From: Erinaceus europaeus
Lineage: Eukaryota; Chordata; Mammalia; Eulipotyphla; Erinaceidae
Assembly (NCBI RefSeq): GCF_950295315.1
Contig: NC_080171.1
Location: forward strand, 114,148,093 to 114,212,092
Direction: 5' to 3'
Length of the DNA: 64,000 bases
This document shows positions 44,184 through 54,690 of the stretch, one piece after another. Under the pieces are notes generated by a model that was given only the letters and a program-made list of their open reading frames with translations, did no database searches and had not been told where the DNA came from. The position numbers and the translations under genes were made by a program. Numbering within the stretch: the first letter of the stretch is position 1; the number at the start of each line of letters is the position of its first letter.

Positions 44184-44464
44184 AGGGAGTCAGGCTTTAG
44201 CTCAACAGGTTAAGCGCACGTGGCGCAAAGCGCAAGGAGCAGGGTAATAAGGATCCTGGTTCGAGCCCCGGCTCCCCACCTGCAGGGGAATCGTTTCACA
44301 GGCAGTGAAGCAGGTCTGCAGGTGTCTGTCTTTCTCTCCCCCTCTCTGTCTTCCCCTCCTCTCTCCATTTCTCTGTCCTATCCAACAACAATGACAACAA
44401 TAATAACTACAACAATAAAACAACAAAAGCAACAAAAAGGAATAAATAAATATTTTTTAAAAAA
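44184..44464 (+). mobile_element. SINE family A
   Basis: GGGAGTCAGGCTTTAGCTC head, GGTTCGAGCCCC B box and a full CAA/ATAA tail. Confidence 0.9.
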
Positions 44465-44732
44465 AGAATTTCTCTGCTGTTAGTGCTTTATTGTCTATTT
44501 CTCTAGACCCATTGTATTTTATATATTTAAATTCTCCAATGGTAGGTGCACAAGTATTTATACTTACCACATTCTCTTGATAGATTAAACCTTTTGATAA
44601 TCTTTTGTCTCTTGTCATAGCTTTTGACTTAAGTCCATTTTGTCAATAGGAGTATGTCTGCTCTTTTTTCTTTTTTGACTTCTATTCATATGGGATAATT
44701 TTAAAATTTATTTTAAAGTCCTTAGTACTTTT

Positions 44733-45320
44733 TTTTTTTGGGGGGGGTCTGTTGTTTTTTCCTCCAGGGTTGTTGCCAGGGCTCGGTGACTGCACCATGA
44801 ATCCACTTTCCGGGAGGCCATTTTTTTTTTTAATTTATTATTTTTATTTATTGGATAGAGACAGCCAGAAATCAAGAGGGAGAGGGTAATAGAGAGGGAA
44901 AGAGACAGAGAGACACCTGCAGCCCTGCTTCACTCATAAAGCCTTTCCCCTGCAGGTGGGGACCAGGGGCTCAAACCCGGGTCCTTACGCATTGTAATAC
45001 ATGCGCTCAACCAGGTGTGCTACCACCCGGCCCCAAGGGAGGCCATTTTTTTCCCTTTTGTTACCCTGTTTGTTTCATCATTGTTGTGGTTATTATCGTT
45101 GTTACTGATATTGTTGTTGTTGGACAGGACAGAGAGAATTGGAGAGAGGAGGGGAAGACAGAGATGAGGAGAGAAAGACAGACACCTGCAGACAAGCTTT
45201 ACCACCTGTGAAGCGACTCCCCTGCAGGTGGGGAGCCAGGGGGCTCGAACCCGGATCCTTATGTCAGTCCTTGCGCCTTGTGCCATGTGCGCTTAACCCA
45301 CTGCACTACAGCCCGACCCC
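44733..45320 (-). mobile_element. SINE family A, extended, split by a B copy
   Basis: The 3' module lies at 44733-44827 and the body and head at 45053-45320. A B element sits between exact TSDs. Confidence 0.9.
44828..45036 (-). mobile_element. SINE family B nested in A
   Basis: Exact 16-bp TSD GGGAGGCCATTTTTTT at 44812-44827 and 45037-45052, created inside the A element's 3' module. Confidence 0.95.
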
Positions 45321-45581
45321 GTTTGTTTTGTTTTTAGCCTCCAGGGTTATCACTGGGGCTTGGAGCCTGCACCACGAATCCGATGCTCCTGGTGGCCATC
45401 TTTTCTATTTTTGTTGTTGTTGGCTAGGACAGAGAGAATTGGAGAGAGGAGGGGAAGACAGAGAGGGGGAGAGAAAGACAGACACCTGCAGACCTGCTTC
45501 ACCGCTTGCCAAGTGACTCCCTTGTAGATGGAGATCCAGAGGCTGGAAACAAGACCCTTGTGCTGCAGCCTCGCCCCCCCA
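45321..45581 (-). mobile_element. SINE family A, extended, head eroded
   Basis: Module complement GCCTCCAGGGTTATCACTGG, shortened tail region, core, then a poorly kept head ending GCCTCGCCCCCCCAG. Confidence 0.8.
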
Positions 45582-45667
45582 GCATTGTATGTTTTTAAAG
45601 CTGAAGTGAATCTCTTGTGTTTTTCCTAGTGTTTTTCCTCTGTGAGTTTTATATAAAAAATATAACC

Positions 45668-45806
45668 TCGGGAAGGGGAGACAGCATCATGGTTATGCAA
45701 AGGACCTCCATGCCTGAGGCACCAGAGGTCCCAGGTTTGATCTTCATCCATTCACATCACCATAAGCAAGAGATGAGCAGTGCTCTAGTACTAAATAAAT
45801 TAAAAT
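45668..45806 (+). mobile_element. SINE family C
   Basis: GGGAAGGGGAGACAGCATCATGG head. It ends CTAAATAAATTAAAATG. Confidence 0.9.
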
Positions 45807-46014
45807 GTAACTATGTCTTCATTTGAAATGTTCCATCTTTCCTCCACTTTATTTACAATGCCATGTTTTTAATATATTTGATATAATTTTGTCATGTGTT
45901 ACATCTGGAATTTCTTCCTTTTATTTATTTTTTTCTCTTATTAATTCATGCCTGGCTGGTTTTTTAAATTGATTTAGTATGTTTTTTTTAATTGTTTGCT
46001 GAATATTGTGATTT

Positions 46015-46202
46015 TTTTTAAGTTTTTTTTTTTTAAGAATTTGTTTATTTATTCATGAGACAGGCAGAGAGAGAAAGAACCAGACACCACTCTGTCACAT
46101 GTGCTGTCAGAAAGAACCAGCACATGTGCTGCCGGGGATTGAACTCAGGACCCCATGGCTGAGAATCCAATGCTTTATCCACTGCACCACCTCCCGGACC
46201 AT
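46015..46202 (-). mobile_element. SINE family D with internal duplication
   Basis: Exact 13-bp TSD AATATTGTGATTT at 46002-46014 and 46203-46215. Inside, a GAAAGAACCAG...CACATGTGCTG segment is repeated. Confidence 0.95.
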
Positions 46203-46354
46203 AATATTGTGATTTAAAAAAAAAAAATTTGGTTGCTCAGTATTTTGTGTTTCAATAATATTCTTGAACTTTATTCTGAGATGTTGTTAATTTATTTGGT
46301 GCAGATTGATTCTTTCAAATTTCACTGGGCAATACCAGAACAGCCTTTGGTCGA

Positions 46355-46560
46355 CAGCAGCGGTTCTCAGCAGGCGGATCATTTCCTCTTCCAAGGACCT
46401 TTTTTTTGTCTAAAGGACAATTTGGTCACTGCAAGTTGGGAGTGGTGATATATTGGCATCTAGTGGGTAGAGGCCAAGGTTTCTCCGAAATATCTCCAGT
46501 GCTTAGAATTGTTAAGTCCAGTTTGTCCACAGTGCTGAGGTTTGGAATTCTGGCCTGGAA
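46355..46560 (+). mobile_element. MER5A-like hAT-Charlie fossil
   Basis: GGTTCTCAGCAGGCGGATCA, CATCTAGTGGGTAGAGGCCA and CAGTGCTGAGGTTTGGAA follow the order of MER5A, a nonautonomous hAT DNA transposon old enough to be shared by placental mammals. Confidence 0.7.
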
Positions 46561-46694
46561 CTAATTTCTCTACATTACTGATGCAGTGACTTTATAGACA
46601 TGGCAAACACTCAATATTTCATGGATTAGGAAGTTGTGCACTCTCTTTGGCAAGAACAGAAATTAATTCAAGCCCTATGTAAGTCCTATAAGGA

Positions 46695-47046
46695 AGTCTT
46701 TTTTTTTTTTTTTTTTTTTTGCCTCCAGTGTTATTGCTGGGACTCGGTGCCTGTACCAGGAATCCACTGCTCCTGGAGGCTTTTTTTTGCCCTTGTTGTT
46801 TTATCATTGTTGTGGTTATTACTATTGCTGTTACTAATGTAGTTGTTGTTGGATAGGACAGAGAAATGGAGAAAGGAGGGGAAGACAGAGAGGGGGAGAG
46901 AAAGATAAGACACCTGTAGACCTGCTTCACTGCTTGTGAAGCAACCTCCTGAGGTGAGGATCCTGGAGCTTGAACTGGGATCCTGATGTCAGACCTTGTG
47001 CTTTGTGCCATGTGCGCTTAACCCACTGCACTACTGCCTGGCCCCC
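46695..47046 (-). mobile_element. SINE family A, extended
   Basis: Poly-T, GCCTCCAGTGTTATTGCTGG, full body, and a head complement ending CTACTGCCTGGCCCC. Confidence 0.9.
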
Positions 47047-47085
47047 AAAGAATTTTTCTTATCCTCTTTGGGGATGGTTATTTCT

Positions 47086-47343
47086 TTTTTTTTTTTTTTT
47101 TCACTTTTTTATTTATTTTTTATTTAAGAAAGGATTAATTAACAAAATCATAGGGTAGGAGGGGTACAACTCCACACAATTCCCACCACCCAATCTCCAT
47201 ATCCCACCCCCTCCCCTGATAGCTTTCCCATTCTCTATCCCTCTGGGAGCATGGACCCAGGGTCATTGTGGGTTGCAGAAGGTAGAAGGTCTGGCTTCTG
47301 TAATTGCTTCCCTGCTGAACCTGGGCGTTGACTGGTCGGTCCA
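47086..47343 (-). mobile_element. LINE-1 3' end with 17-bp TSD
   Basis: A 258-bp insert starting in poly-T (GGGGTACAACTCCACACAA, CATGGACCCAGGGTCATTG) and truncated at GACTGGTCGGTCCA. The exact TSD TGGGGATGGTTATTTCT lies at 47069-47085 and 47344-47360. It is nearly identical to the 29.3-kb copy, so it is young. Confidence 0.95.
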
Positions 47344-47399
47344 TGGGGATGGTTATTTCTAACGTGCTTATACTGGTCACAGCTCAGCTGAGGAGCCAG

Positions 47400-47640
47400 G
47401 AAGCAGTTCACATTCAGTGGAAACTCATTTTACTATGTGTGAAGAGGCAGGTTGGAGCCTCTGGAACTGAGGAGAGCCATCAGAGGGGAAGTGTCAACAA
47501 GAGGTGGTGAGTGTTGTGATATCCCCTCTTCCTTCTCTCTGTCTGCCTCTATCTTCCTTTCTACTTGTCACTATCTAAAAAATAATAGTCCTTTAGGAAT
47601 TGTGAAATCATTCAGATATGAAGCAATTTAAGAACTCATG
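47400..47640 (+). mobile_element. SINE, B-like, strongly diverged
   Basis: A GTTGGAGCCTCTGG B-box remnant, a pyrimidine tract (CCCCTCTTCCTTCTCTCTG) and a module-like end (GGAATTGTGAAATCATTCAG). Confidence 0.5.
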
Positions 47641-47779
47641 GCTCATGCCTCATGAGTCTTTTGTTATTTCCCCTCCCGCAATCTTTGCATACCTAGTAAA
47701 TATGCCACATTTATAAACCCTGCATGAAAAAGAGCCGTATTTCAATTTTTTCAATAGAAAATTATGCAACAATGTCGTT

Positions 47780-48110
47780 TTATGAAAAGTAATGCAAAAG
47801 TTCTCAACAAAACATTAGCAAACTGAATTCAGTAGCATATAAAAGGATTATATACTATGACAAAGCAGAATTTATTCTTGAAATGACAGGGTGCTTTTAG
47901 CATACAAAAATGGATCTGTATATCCTGTGAATAGCCTGAAGTGACAGAAATTTCATAATCATCTCCGTTAATGCAGGAAAAGCATTTCACACTATTTAAC
48001 ACCCTTTTGTGATAAGCAACAACAAACTAGGAATACTATGAAACTACTTCAACATAATAAAGGCCATTTTGATGCACTCACTAGCACCATACTCAAGGAG
48101 AGAAACAGAA
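47780..48110 (+). mobile_element. LINE-1 ORF2 reverse-transcriptase region remnant
   Basis: CAGCATATAAAAGGATTATA-like wording, GCAGAATTTATTCTTGAAAT, ATGCAGGAAAAGCATTTC and CAACATAATAAAGGCCATTT are the conserved RT-domain coding stretch. There are frameshifts and the frame is not open. Confidence 0.8.
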
Positions 48111-48119
48111 AATAAAAGT

Positions 48120-48348
48120 GTTTTTTTTTTCTTTTTTCTTTTTCTATTAACTTTATTTATTGGATAGAGACAGCCAGAAATTTAGTGGGAAGGAGGTGAT
48201 AGAGAGGGAAAGAGACAGAGAGACACCTGCAGCACTGCTTCACCACTCATAAAGCTTTCCCCTTGCAGATGAGGATTGGGGTCTTGAACCCAAGTCCCTG
48301 TGCATTGTAACATGTATGTTCAACCAGGTGCACCACCACCCAGCCCCC
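48120..48348 (-). mobile_element. SINE family B
   Basis: Inserted at the right edge of the RT remnant. Poly-T, TTTATTGGATAGAGACAGCC, head complement ACCACCACCCAGCCCC. Confidence 0.9.
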
Positions 48349-48440
48349 ACAAAAAAGTGGTTTCTAGGCACCGAGATGCACCTGGGGGACAGAGTTCTAA
48401 CTTGAAAACTAAAAAAGTTCTAGAAAGGGACTGATATTTG

Positions 48441-48464
48441 CAACAACAACAACAACAACAACAA
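48441..48464 (+). repeat. (CAA)n microsatellite
   Basis: Eight CAA triplets outside any recognised SINE tail. Confidence 0.9.
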
Positions 48465-48589
48465 AGTATAAATGTTTTTAATGCCATTGGCCCATACACT
48501 TTAAATGGTTCAGACGTTATACATATTTTTCCACAATTTAAAACAAATACTGATAACACATCCTTTTCAAAGTATGTTTTTCTGACCTT

Positions 48590-48773
48590 GCTTACTCAGA
48601 CAGAAATTGAGAGGAAAGGGCAGGGAGGTAGAGGGGGAGAAAAAGAGAGACACCTGCAGCCCTGCTTCACCTCTAGCAAAGCTCCTCCCTTCAAGGGGCC
48701 TGGGGGCTTGAACTCAGATCCTTGCACATTGTCACATGTGAGCTCAACCTTGTGTACTATCGCCCCACCTCCT
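48590..48773 (-). mobile_element. SINE family B
   Basis: GACACCTGCAGCCCTGCTTC core with a deleted segment (CCTTCAAGGGGCCTGGGGG) and a degraded head complement. Confidence 0.8.
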
Positions 48774-48774
48774 A

Positions 48775-49680
48775 AAATATAACTTTAAAGGATAAAAATA
48801 AATGCACTGCAAAAAGTAAAGGCATGGACATACAAACTGACTGCTTCTGAAGAGAGAGAAACTTCTAAACTTCTACCAGACAGAATTCTGGGTCTTGCAA
48901 CAGACACTATCTACATATTTATAAAACATTAGCCTGGACCCTTGTTTAAAACAGCAATGATAATTTGATTATAACACAAATGTAAAAATTGATTCTCAGC
49001 TACCCAACAGGAAATAAACACATAATGTCATCTGGAAACAGACAGACCTAGAGTTTAGGTAAGTTTAATGAAGAATTGGACTAAGAGGTCTTGCCCAGAT
49101 GACTCAGGCCAGGCCTTCAACTTCTCTGGGACACTTGTTCCAAAGTCTGGGTCAGGATGTAGAAATTTTATTATGTCTATGTGAGAGAAGAATTCCTCTA
49201 CTCAGTACAAATTTTTCCACACAGTAACTGTTATACTGAGTCAATGCTATCTGTGTATTTGGGCAAACAAGATAGGGTATTTCTTTTTACTGCACTTGTC
49301 TTTCTAATTCCTCTGGGAACTGGATTATCCTGTCCCTGCTCCTTTGCAGAGAGATTCAGGATATTTTAATGTTGCCACTTTCCAGACTCAGAAGAGTTGC
49401 ATGCCGGCTTTTGGTTCTTACATTCATATTGAGGATGACAGGTTTCTCTTTAATAGGCTTTATAAGTTTCCTTCAACAACACAATGGGTCAAACTAGCAG
49501 GAAGAACACATTATTTAGAAATATAGAGCTAGATACTAGAAGCAACAACCAAAAGTTCTGAAAATTGCTTCTTTGGAAGAGACGACAGGTGCAGTATAGA
49601 ATGCACAGTCGTCCCCCACCCCCTTGCACTCTTATTTTCATCTTTAGTTATTTAATACTGTTCCATTTAAAAGTATATAT
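48775..49680. other. Unique block, no gene recognised
   Basis: 900 bp of AT-rich sequence without SINEs. Frames of about 60-76 codons (49181-49369, 49344-49526, 49565-49795) have no recognisable domain. Confidence 0.4.
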
Positions 49681-49684
49681 ACAT

Positions 49685-49935
49685 GGGAGTCTGGCGGTAG
49701 CGCAGCGGGTTAAGCAAAGCCCAAGGACCTGTGTAAGGATCCCAGTTCAAGCCCCAGGCTCCCCACCTGCAGGGGAGTCGCTTCACAGGTGGTGAAGCCT
49801 GTCTTCAGGTGTCTGTCTTTCTCTCCCCCTCCTCTCTCCATTTCTCTCTGTCCTATCCGATGACAATGACAACAATAATAACTACAACAATAAAGCAAGG
49901 GCAACAAAATGAAATAAGTAAATAAAGAAAAAATT
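49685..49935 (+). mobile_element. SINE family A with head deletion
   Basis: GGTTAAGCAAAGCCCAAGGAC: the GCGCAGGTGGC segment between the A box and the spacer is missing. The rest is complete, with TATATAC-like flanks. Confidence 0.9.
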
Positions 49936-49961
49936 TAAAAATATATATATATACACATATT

Positions 49962-50166
49962 GGGGCCAGGTGGTGGTGCATCTGGTTGAGCGCATGTGTT
50001 ACAGTGTGCAAGAACCCAGGTTCAAGCCCCTGGTCCCCACCTGTAAGGAGGAAGCTTCCTGAGTGGTGAAGCAGAGCTGCAGGTGTCTCTCTGCCTCTCT
50101 ATTTCTCCCTCCCCTCTTGATTTCTGGCTTCTCTATTTAATAAAGACAATAAACTTTTTAAAGTAA
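49962..50166 (+). mobile_element. SINE family B, left arm of inverted pair
   Basis: TTGGGGCCAGGTGGTGGTGC head, complete. Confidence 0.9.
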
Positions 50167-50167
50167 A

Positions 50168-50383
50168 AAATAAATAATTTTTATTATCTTTATTTATTGG
50201 CTAGAGACAGTCAGAAGTCGAGAGGGAAGGGGGTGATAGGGAGAGAAAGACAGAGACACCTGTAGCCCTGCTTTATCACTCACAAAGCTTTTCTCCTGCA
50301 GGTAGGACCTGGGGGCTCAAACCCAAGTCCTTGTGACCTGAAACACGTGTGTTCAACCAGGTGTGCCACCGTCCAGCCCCCAG
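50168..50383 (-). mobile_element. SINE family B, right arm of inverted pair
   Basis: Reverse-oriented copy abutting the previous one tail to tail, with head complement CCACCGTCCAGCCCC. Confidence 0.9.
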
Positions 50384-50454
50384 TACTGCTCGATTTTTAA
50401 ACATGTTCCTGCTACTGTGATTTTTAAAAAGTAACTTAAAAAATTAAAAGAAAA

Positions 50455-50590
50455 AAAATATTTAGGGACAGAGAGAGAGCGACCACAGCACTGAGGCTTC
50501 CTTCTATGTGGTGAGGGGTAGGCTTGAATCTGAGTGGCACATGTGACCAGACAGGACACTGCACATGTGAGGCATTTTGCCAACCTCAAC
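50455..50590 (-). mobile_element. SINE family F (old)
   Basis: GACAGAGAGAGAGCGACCACAGC, AGGCTTCCTTCTATGTGG and GGCTTGAATCTGAGTGG. Copies at about 54545 and 56640 share this order. Confidence 0.6.
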
Positions 50591-50714
50591 AAATACTTTT
50601 TCAATACAAAGATAATAGATGATTATTGTAAAAGTTTTGGAGAAAAAAAATGCCAGAGATAAAAACACAAATTTTATGTAGTTATATCACTTACAGAAAG
50701 CCTTGGTTTTGTCT

Positions 50715-50730
50715 ACTCAGTCGACTGAGT
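50715..50730. repeat. 16-bp perfect palindrome
   Basis: ACTCAGTCGACTGAGT equals its own reverse complement. Three bases separate it from the next palindrome. Confidence 0.98.
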
Positions 50731-50733
50731 CAC

Positions 50734-50779
50734 TTTGCTTGTGACCATAAATAAATATTTATTTATGGTCACAAGCAAA
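50734..50779. repeat. 46-bp perfect palindrome
   Basis: Both 23-base arms pair without mismatch or spacer: the left arm starts TTTGCTTGTGACCATAAATA, the centre is AAATATTT and the right arm ends GGTCACAAGCAAA. Cruciform-capable. It lies just left of a LINE-1 3' end and is not part of any repeat consensus I recognise. Confidence 0.98.
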
Positions 50780-51187
50780 ATCCATCAACTTTTCCTACAT
50801 CCCCACACCCACCTTATTTTTTTCAAGCAACCTTTGTTCTGTTGTGTCCATGGGTCTATTTTAAAATTTCATTTCCCAGTTTTCCATATAACAATACAAC
50901 CCCCACTAGGCCCTCTGTCATCCTTTTTAGACCTATATTATCCCCCAGCCCCACCCCAGAGTCTTTAACTTTGGTGCAATATAATTTTTAGGTTTTTGGG
51001 AAAGTTTCACACTGCTTTCTAAAATGGCTACACCAGCTACATTCCCACCAAAGGAACACAAGAGTTTTTCTCCACACCACCTCCAGCACTTGTTGCTGTT
51101 CCTCTTAGTGTAAGCATTATCACATGTGTTAGGTGGAATCTCATTGACATTCTAATTTGCATTTACCTGGTCACCAGTGACTATGAT

Positions 51188-51555
51188 CATCTTTCTTTTT
51201 TTAATTTCTTTTTTTCCCTCCAGGGTTATTGCTGGGCTCAGTGCCTGCACCATGAATCCACCGCTCCTGGAGGCCATTTTTTCCCCCTTTTGTTGCCCTT
51301 GTTGTTGTAGCCTCTTGTGGTTATTATTATTGCCATTGTTGATGTTGTTCGTTGTTGGATAGGACAGAGAGAAATGGAGAGAAGAGGGGAAGACAGAGAG
51401 GGGGAGAGAAAGAGAGATACCTGCAGACCTGCTTCACCGCATGTGAAGCGACTCCCCTGCAGGTGGGGAGCCGGGGGCTCGAACCGGGATCCTTACGCAG
51501 GTCCTTGCGCTTGGCGCCACATGCACTTAACCCACTGCGCCACCGTCCGACCCCT
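51188..51555 (-). mobile_element. SINE family A, extended, in LINE-1
   Basis: CCCTCCAGGGTTATTGCTGG, full body, B-box complement GGGGCTCGAACCGGGATCC and head complement CGCCACCGTCCGACCC. Confidence 0.92.
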
Positions 51556-51836
51556 AAAATTTTTTATTTATTTATTGTTGTTATTGATGTCCTCGTTGCT
51601 GGATGTCGTCGTTGCTGGATAGGACAGAGAGAAATGGAGAGAGGAGGGAAAGACAGAGAGGGGGAGAGAAAGGCAGACACCTGCAGACCTGCTTCACTGC
51701 CTGTGAAGCGAAGCCCCAGCAGATGCGGAGGGGAGTCAGGGGCTGGAACTGGGTTCCTTACTCCGGCCCTTGCGCTTCAAGCCACATGTGCTTCACGCCA
51801 CATGCGCTTAACCCACTGCGCTACCGCCCGACTCCC
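51556..51836 (-). mobile_element. SINE family A, in LINE-1
   Basis: Abuts the previous copy. It has two small internal duplications, GATGTCCTCGTTGCTG and GATGTCGTCGTTGCTG, and CTTCAAGCCACATGTG and CTTCACGCCACATGCG. Confidence 0.92.
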
Positions 51837-52089
51837 AAGCACGTTCATATACCTTTCGGTCAACCTGTACAGCCTCTTGGACAAGTGTCTACTTAAGTTT
51901 TCTGACCATTTTTTAATTGGATTGTCTGCCTGGTTTTGCTTGTTTGTTTTGTTTTGTTATTGTTGTTTAAGTTGTGTGAGTTGTCTTTATATCTTGGATC
52001 TTAAATCTTTATTTTATATAAGTTGTAGTAGCATCTTCTCCCACTCAGTAGGTTTTCTTTTCACTCTGTTTATACTGCATAAAAAAAAA

Positions 52090-52305
52090 AAATCCGGGGC
52101 CAGGTGGTGGCACACCTGGTTGGGCGCACATGTTACAGTGTGCAAGGACCCAGGTTGGAGCCCCTGGTCCCCACCTGCAGGGGAACAGCTTCACGAATGG
52201 TGAAGCAGGGCTGCAGGTGTCTGTCTCCTCTATCTTCCCCTTCCCTCTCAATTTCTGGCTGTCTCTATCCAATAAATAAATAAAGATAATGAAAAAACAA
52301 TGAAG
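52090..52305 (+). mobile_element. SINE family B, in LINE-1
   Basis: GGCCAGGTGGTGGCACACC head with tail AATAAATAAATAAAGATAATG. Close to the B consensus. Confidence 0.93.
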
Positions 52306-52344
52306 AAAACCCAAATAAAACAAAACAAAATTCCATTTACTGTA

Positions 52345-52637
52345 GTCCCAAGTGTCAGGTGGTGGCACCTTGAGGGCACATGTTAAAATGTACAAGGACT
52401 TGGGTTTGAGCCTCTGCTCCTGACCTGCAGGGGGGAAGCTTCACAAGTAGTGAAGCAGGTCTGCAGTTATCTAGGTATCTATCTTTCTCTCTTCCTCTCC
52501 GTCTCCCATTCTCTCTCTGTCCTATCTGAAAGGAAAGGGAAAAAAAAGAAAAAGAAAAATGGCCATTGTAATTGGTGCATTTGCATAGTGCAGGCATTAA
52601 GCCCCAGCAATAATCTTGCTGTCAGTAACAAAAAATA
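52345..52637 (+). mobile_element. SINE family A/B, extended, in LINE-1
   Basis: GTGTCAGGTGGTGGCACC head with a deletion (CCTTGAGGGC). The 3' module starts GGCCATTGTAATTGGTGC. The flanks share TAGTCCCA. Confidence 0.85.
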
Positions 52638-52829
52638 TAGTCCCAGTTGTTTACATTTGCTCTTATTGCCCTACTAGTTGGGATCAATCTCCAAAGATAT
52701 CTCTAACACTGATGTCACAGACCACTTCGCCTATATTATTGTCCATGTAATTTTCGGTTTCAGGCCTTTAATCCATTTTGAATTTGCTTTTGAATATGGG
52801 ACTAGAGGATATTCCAGTTCTGTTCTTTT

Positions 52830-53045
52830 TTTAAAATTTTTTTTATCTTTATTTTATTTACTGGATAGAGACAGCCAGAAATCAAGAGGGAAGGGGGTGA
52901 TAGAGGGAGAGAGACAGAGAGACACCTGCAACACTGCTTCACCACTTGCAAAGCTTTCCCCCTGCAGGTGGGGACTAGGGGGCTCAAACCTGGGTCCTTC
53001 TGCACTATAACGTGTGCTTGACCAGGTGTGTCACCACCCAGCCCT
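52830..53045 (-). mobile_element. SINE family B, in LINE-1
   Basis: Exact 15-bp TSD CAGTTCTGTTCTTTT (52815-52829, 53046-53060), itself LINE-1 sequence, so the insertion point in LINE-1 is exact. Confidence 0.96.
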
Positions 53046-53080
53046 CAGTTCTGTTCTTTTATGTCCAGAGATTTTTTTTT

Positions 53081-53365
53081 TTAATTTTTTATTTATTTTA
53101 TTTATTTATTCCCCTTTGTTGCCCTTGTTGTTTCATTGTTGTAGTTATTATTGTTGTTGTCATTATTGGATAGGACAGAGAGAAATGGAGAGAGGAGGGG
53201 AAGACAGAGAGGAGGAGAGAAAGATAGACACCTGCAGACCTGCTTCACCGCCTGTGAAGCGACTCCCCTGCAGGTGGGGAGCCGGGGTTCGAACCGGGAT
53301 CCTTATGCTGGTCCTTGTTCTTTGCGCCACCTGCGCTTAACCCACTGTGCTACAGCCCGACTCCC
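53081..53365 (-). mobile_element. SINE family A, in LINE-1
   Basis: TSD CCAGAGATTTTTTTTT starts at 53065 and again at 53366. The copy is near consensus. Confidence 0.93.
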
Positions 53366-53487
53366 CCAGAGATTTTTTTTTTTCTTTCTCCTTGTCATAA
53401 CATTGGATCTTTTGTTATAAATTAAATATCACTCAATGTATGAGTTTATTTCTGGGATTTCAGTTCTGCTCCATTGTTGCATGTGTT

Positions 53488-53620
53488 ATTATTATTACTA
53501 TTTCAACAGAGCAGTGCTGGGCTCTGTTTAATGGTGGTACAGGAGGATTGAACCTGGGCTTTAGGAGGTTTGGGCATGAAAGTCCTTTGCACAATCATTA
53601 TGCTAGCTCTCCTGTTCTCC
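53488..53620 (-). mobile_element. SINE family C, in LINE-1
   Basis: AACAGAGCAGTGCTGGGCTC and a head complement TTATGCTAGCTCTCCTG. Confidence 0.8.
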
Positions 53621-53646
53621 ACTGTCTAATACCCTCTCCCCCGCCA

Positions 53647-53769
53647 CAGAAATTTATTTACTAAAGAGAGAAGAAAAGGAGGAGAGAGAAGCAGAACATC
53701 ACTTTGGCGCTACCTCAAGACTTCATGCTTGAGAGTCCAATGTTTTATACATTGTGCTGCCTCTGAGGA
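53647..53769 (-). mobile_element. SINE family D, diverged, in LINE-1
   Basis: TTTATTTACTAAAGAGAG, CATGCTTGAGAGTCCAATG and a head complement ACATTGTGCTGCCTC. Confidence 0.8.
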
Positions 53770-54146
53770 TGCCATGTGGCTACTTTTAGTCCAACGCTAA
53801 ACAATTACTGTCACTTAGTGACATAGATTGAAGTCAGGTAATCCTTTTATTCTGTTTTTATCTTCAGTCTTGCTTTAACTGTTCAGTCTTTAATAGTTCA
53901 GTATTAACATTTTTATTCTATTTCCTTGAAAATCATTTGTATTTGTATGAAGATTGCATTATATCTGTATGTTGCTTTTGGTAAAACTGACACTTTGACT
54001 ACATAGATATCTTTTATCTATGTACATGGAATTTTTTGTCTCTTAACATTTCTGCCTTTAAACATCTTATAATTATTATTACATAGATCTTTCATTCCCT
54101 TTGCTAAATTTATTAAGTATTTAATACTTTTGAACACAATTATAAA

Positions 54147-54429
54147 TACGTTTTTTTAAATTAATTAATTAATTTATTTTTGTTCCCCTTGTTTTATTGT
54201 TGTAGTTATTGTTGTTATTGCTGTCATTGTTGGATAGGACAGAGAAAAATGGAGAGAGGAGGGGAAAACAGAGAGGGGGAGAGAAAGATAGACACCTGCA
54301 GACCTGCTTCATCGCTTGTGAAGCGACTCCCCTGCAGGTGGGGAGCCGGGGGCTGGAACTGGGATCCTTACTTCAGTCCTTGCACTTGGTGCCACGTGTG
54401 CTTAACCCGCTGTGCTACCGCCTGACTCC
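54147..54429 (-). mobile_element. SINE family A, in LINE-1
   Basis: Near-consensus reverse copy. Head complement GCTACCGCCTGACTCC. Confidence 0.93.
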
Positions 54430-54544
54430 CGAGGTTGTTTTAACTCATTATAATTTACTGTTTTCACATAGGGATCCAACAAAATAACCAGCCATTTTGT
54501 ATACTCATTTGCTTCTGAGTGTCTGTTTTCTTTCTTTCTTTGTT

Positions 54545-54690
54545 GTTTGAAACAGAGACAGAGAGTGAAGAGAACTCAGCACCAAAGCTTCCTTCAATGT
54601 GATAGAAGTTGGATTCACAGCTGGGTTATGCACATGGCGAGTAGCACACGGTCCACGTTGGCCATTTCATCAGCCCTTCTTCATGTTTTG
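54545..54690 (-). mobile_element. SINE family F (old), in LINE-1
   Basis: GAAACAGAGACAGAGAGTG, CAAAGCTTCCTTCAATGTG and a head complement GGCCATTTCATCAGCCC. Confidence 0.6.

Larger units (their letters stand above)
43160..46001 (-). mobile_element. LINE-1 ORF2/3' region, minus strand, heavily interrupted
   Basis: Pieces at 43160-43615, 44104-44180, 44470-44715, 45585-45665 and 45810-46001 follow LINE-1 in reverse order (CCACAACTATCCTCTTTTCTCC, TGGATGATCTAGCCATTG, ATTGTCTATTTCTCTAGACC, AGTCCATTTTGTCAATAGG). SINEs A, C, A, A/B, A and C interrupt them. There is a gap in LINE-1 coordinates between the first two pieces, so a deletion or two copies is possible. Confidence 0.7.

Noticed and set aside
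51352..52203. 283-codon plus-strand frame
   Set aside because: It joins two SINE copies and LINE-1 sequence. No part resembles a host protein.
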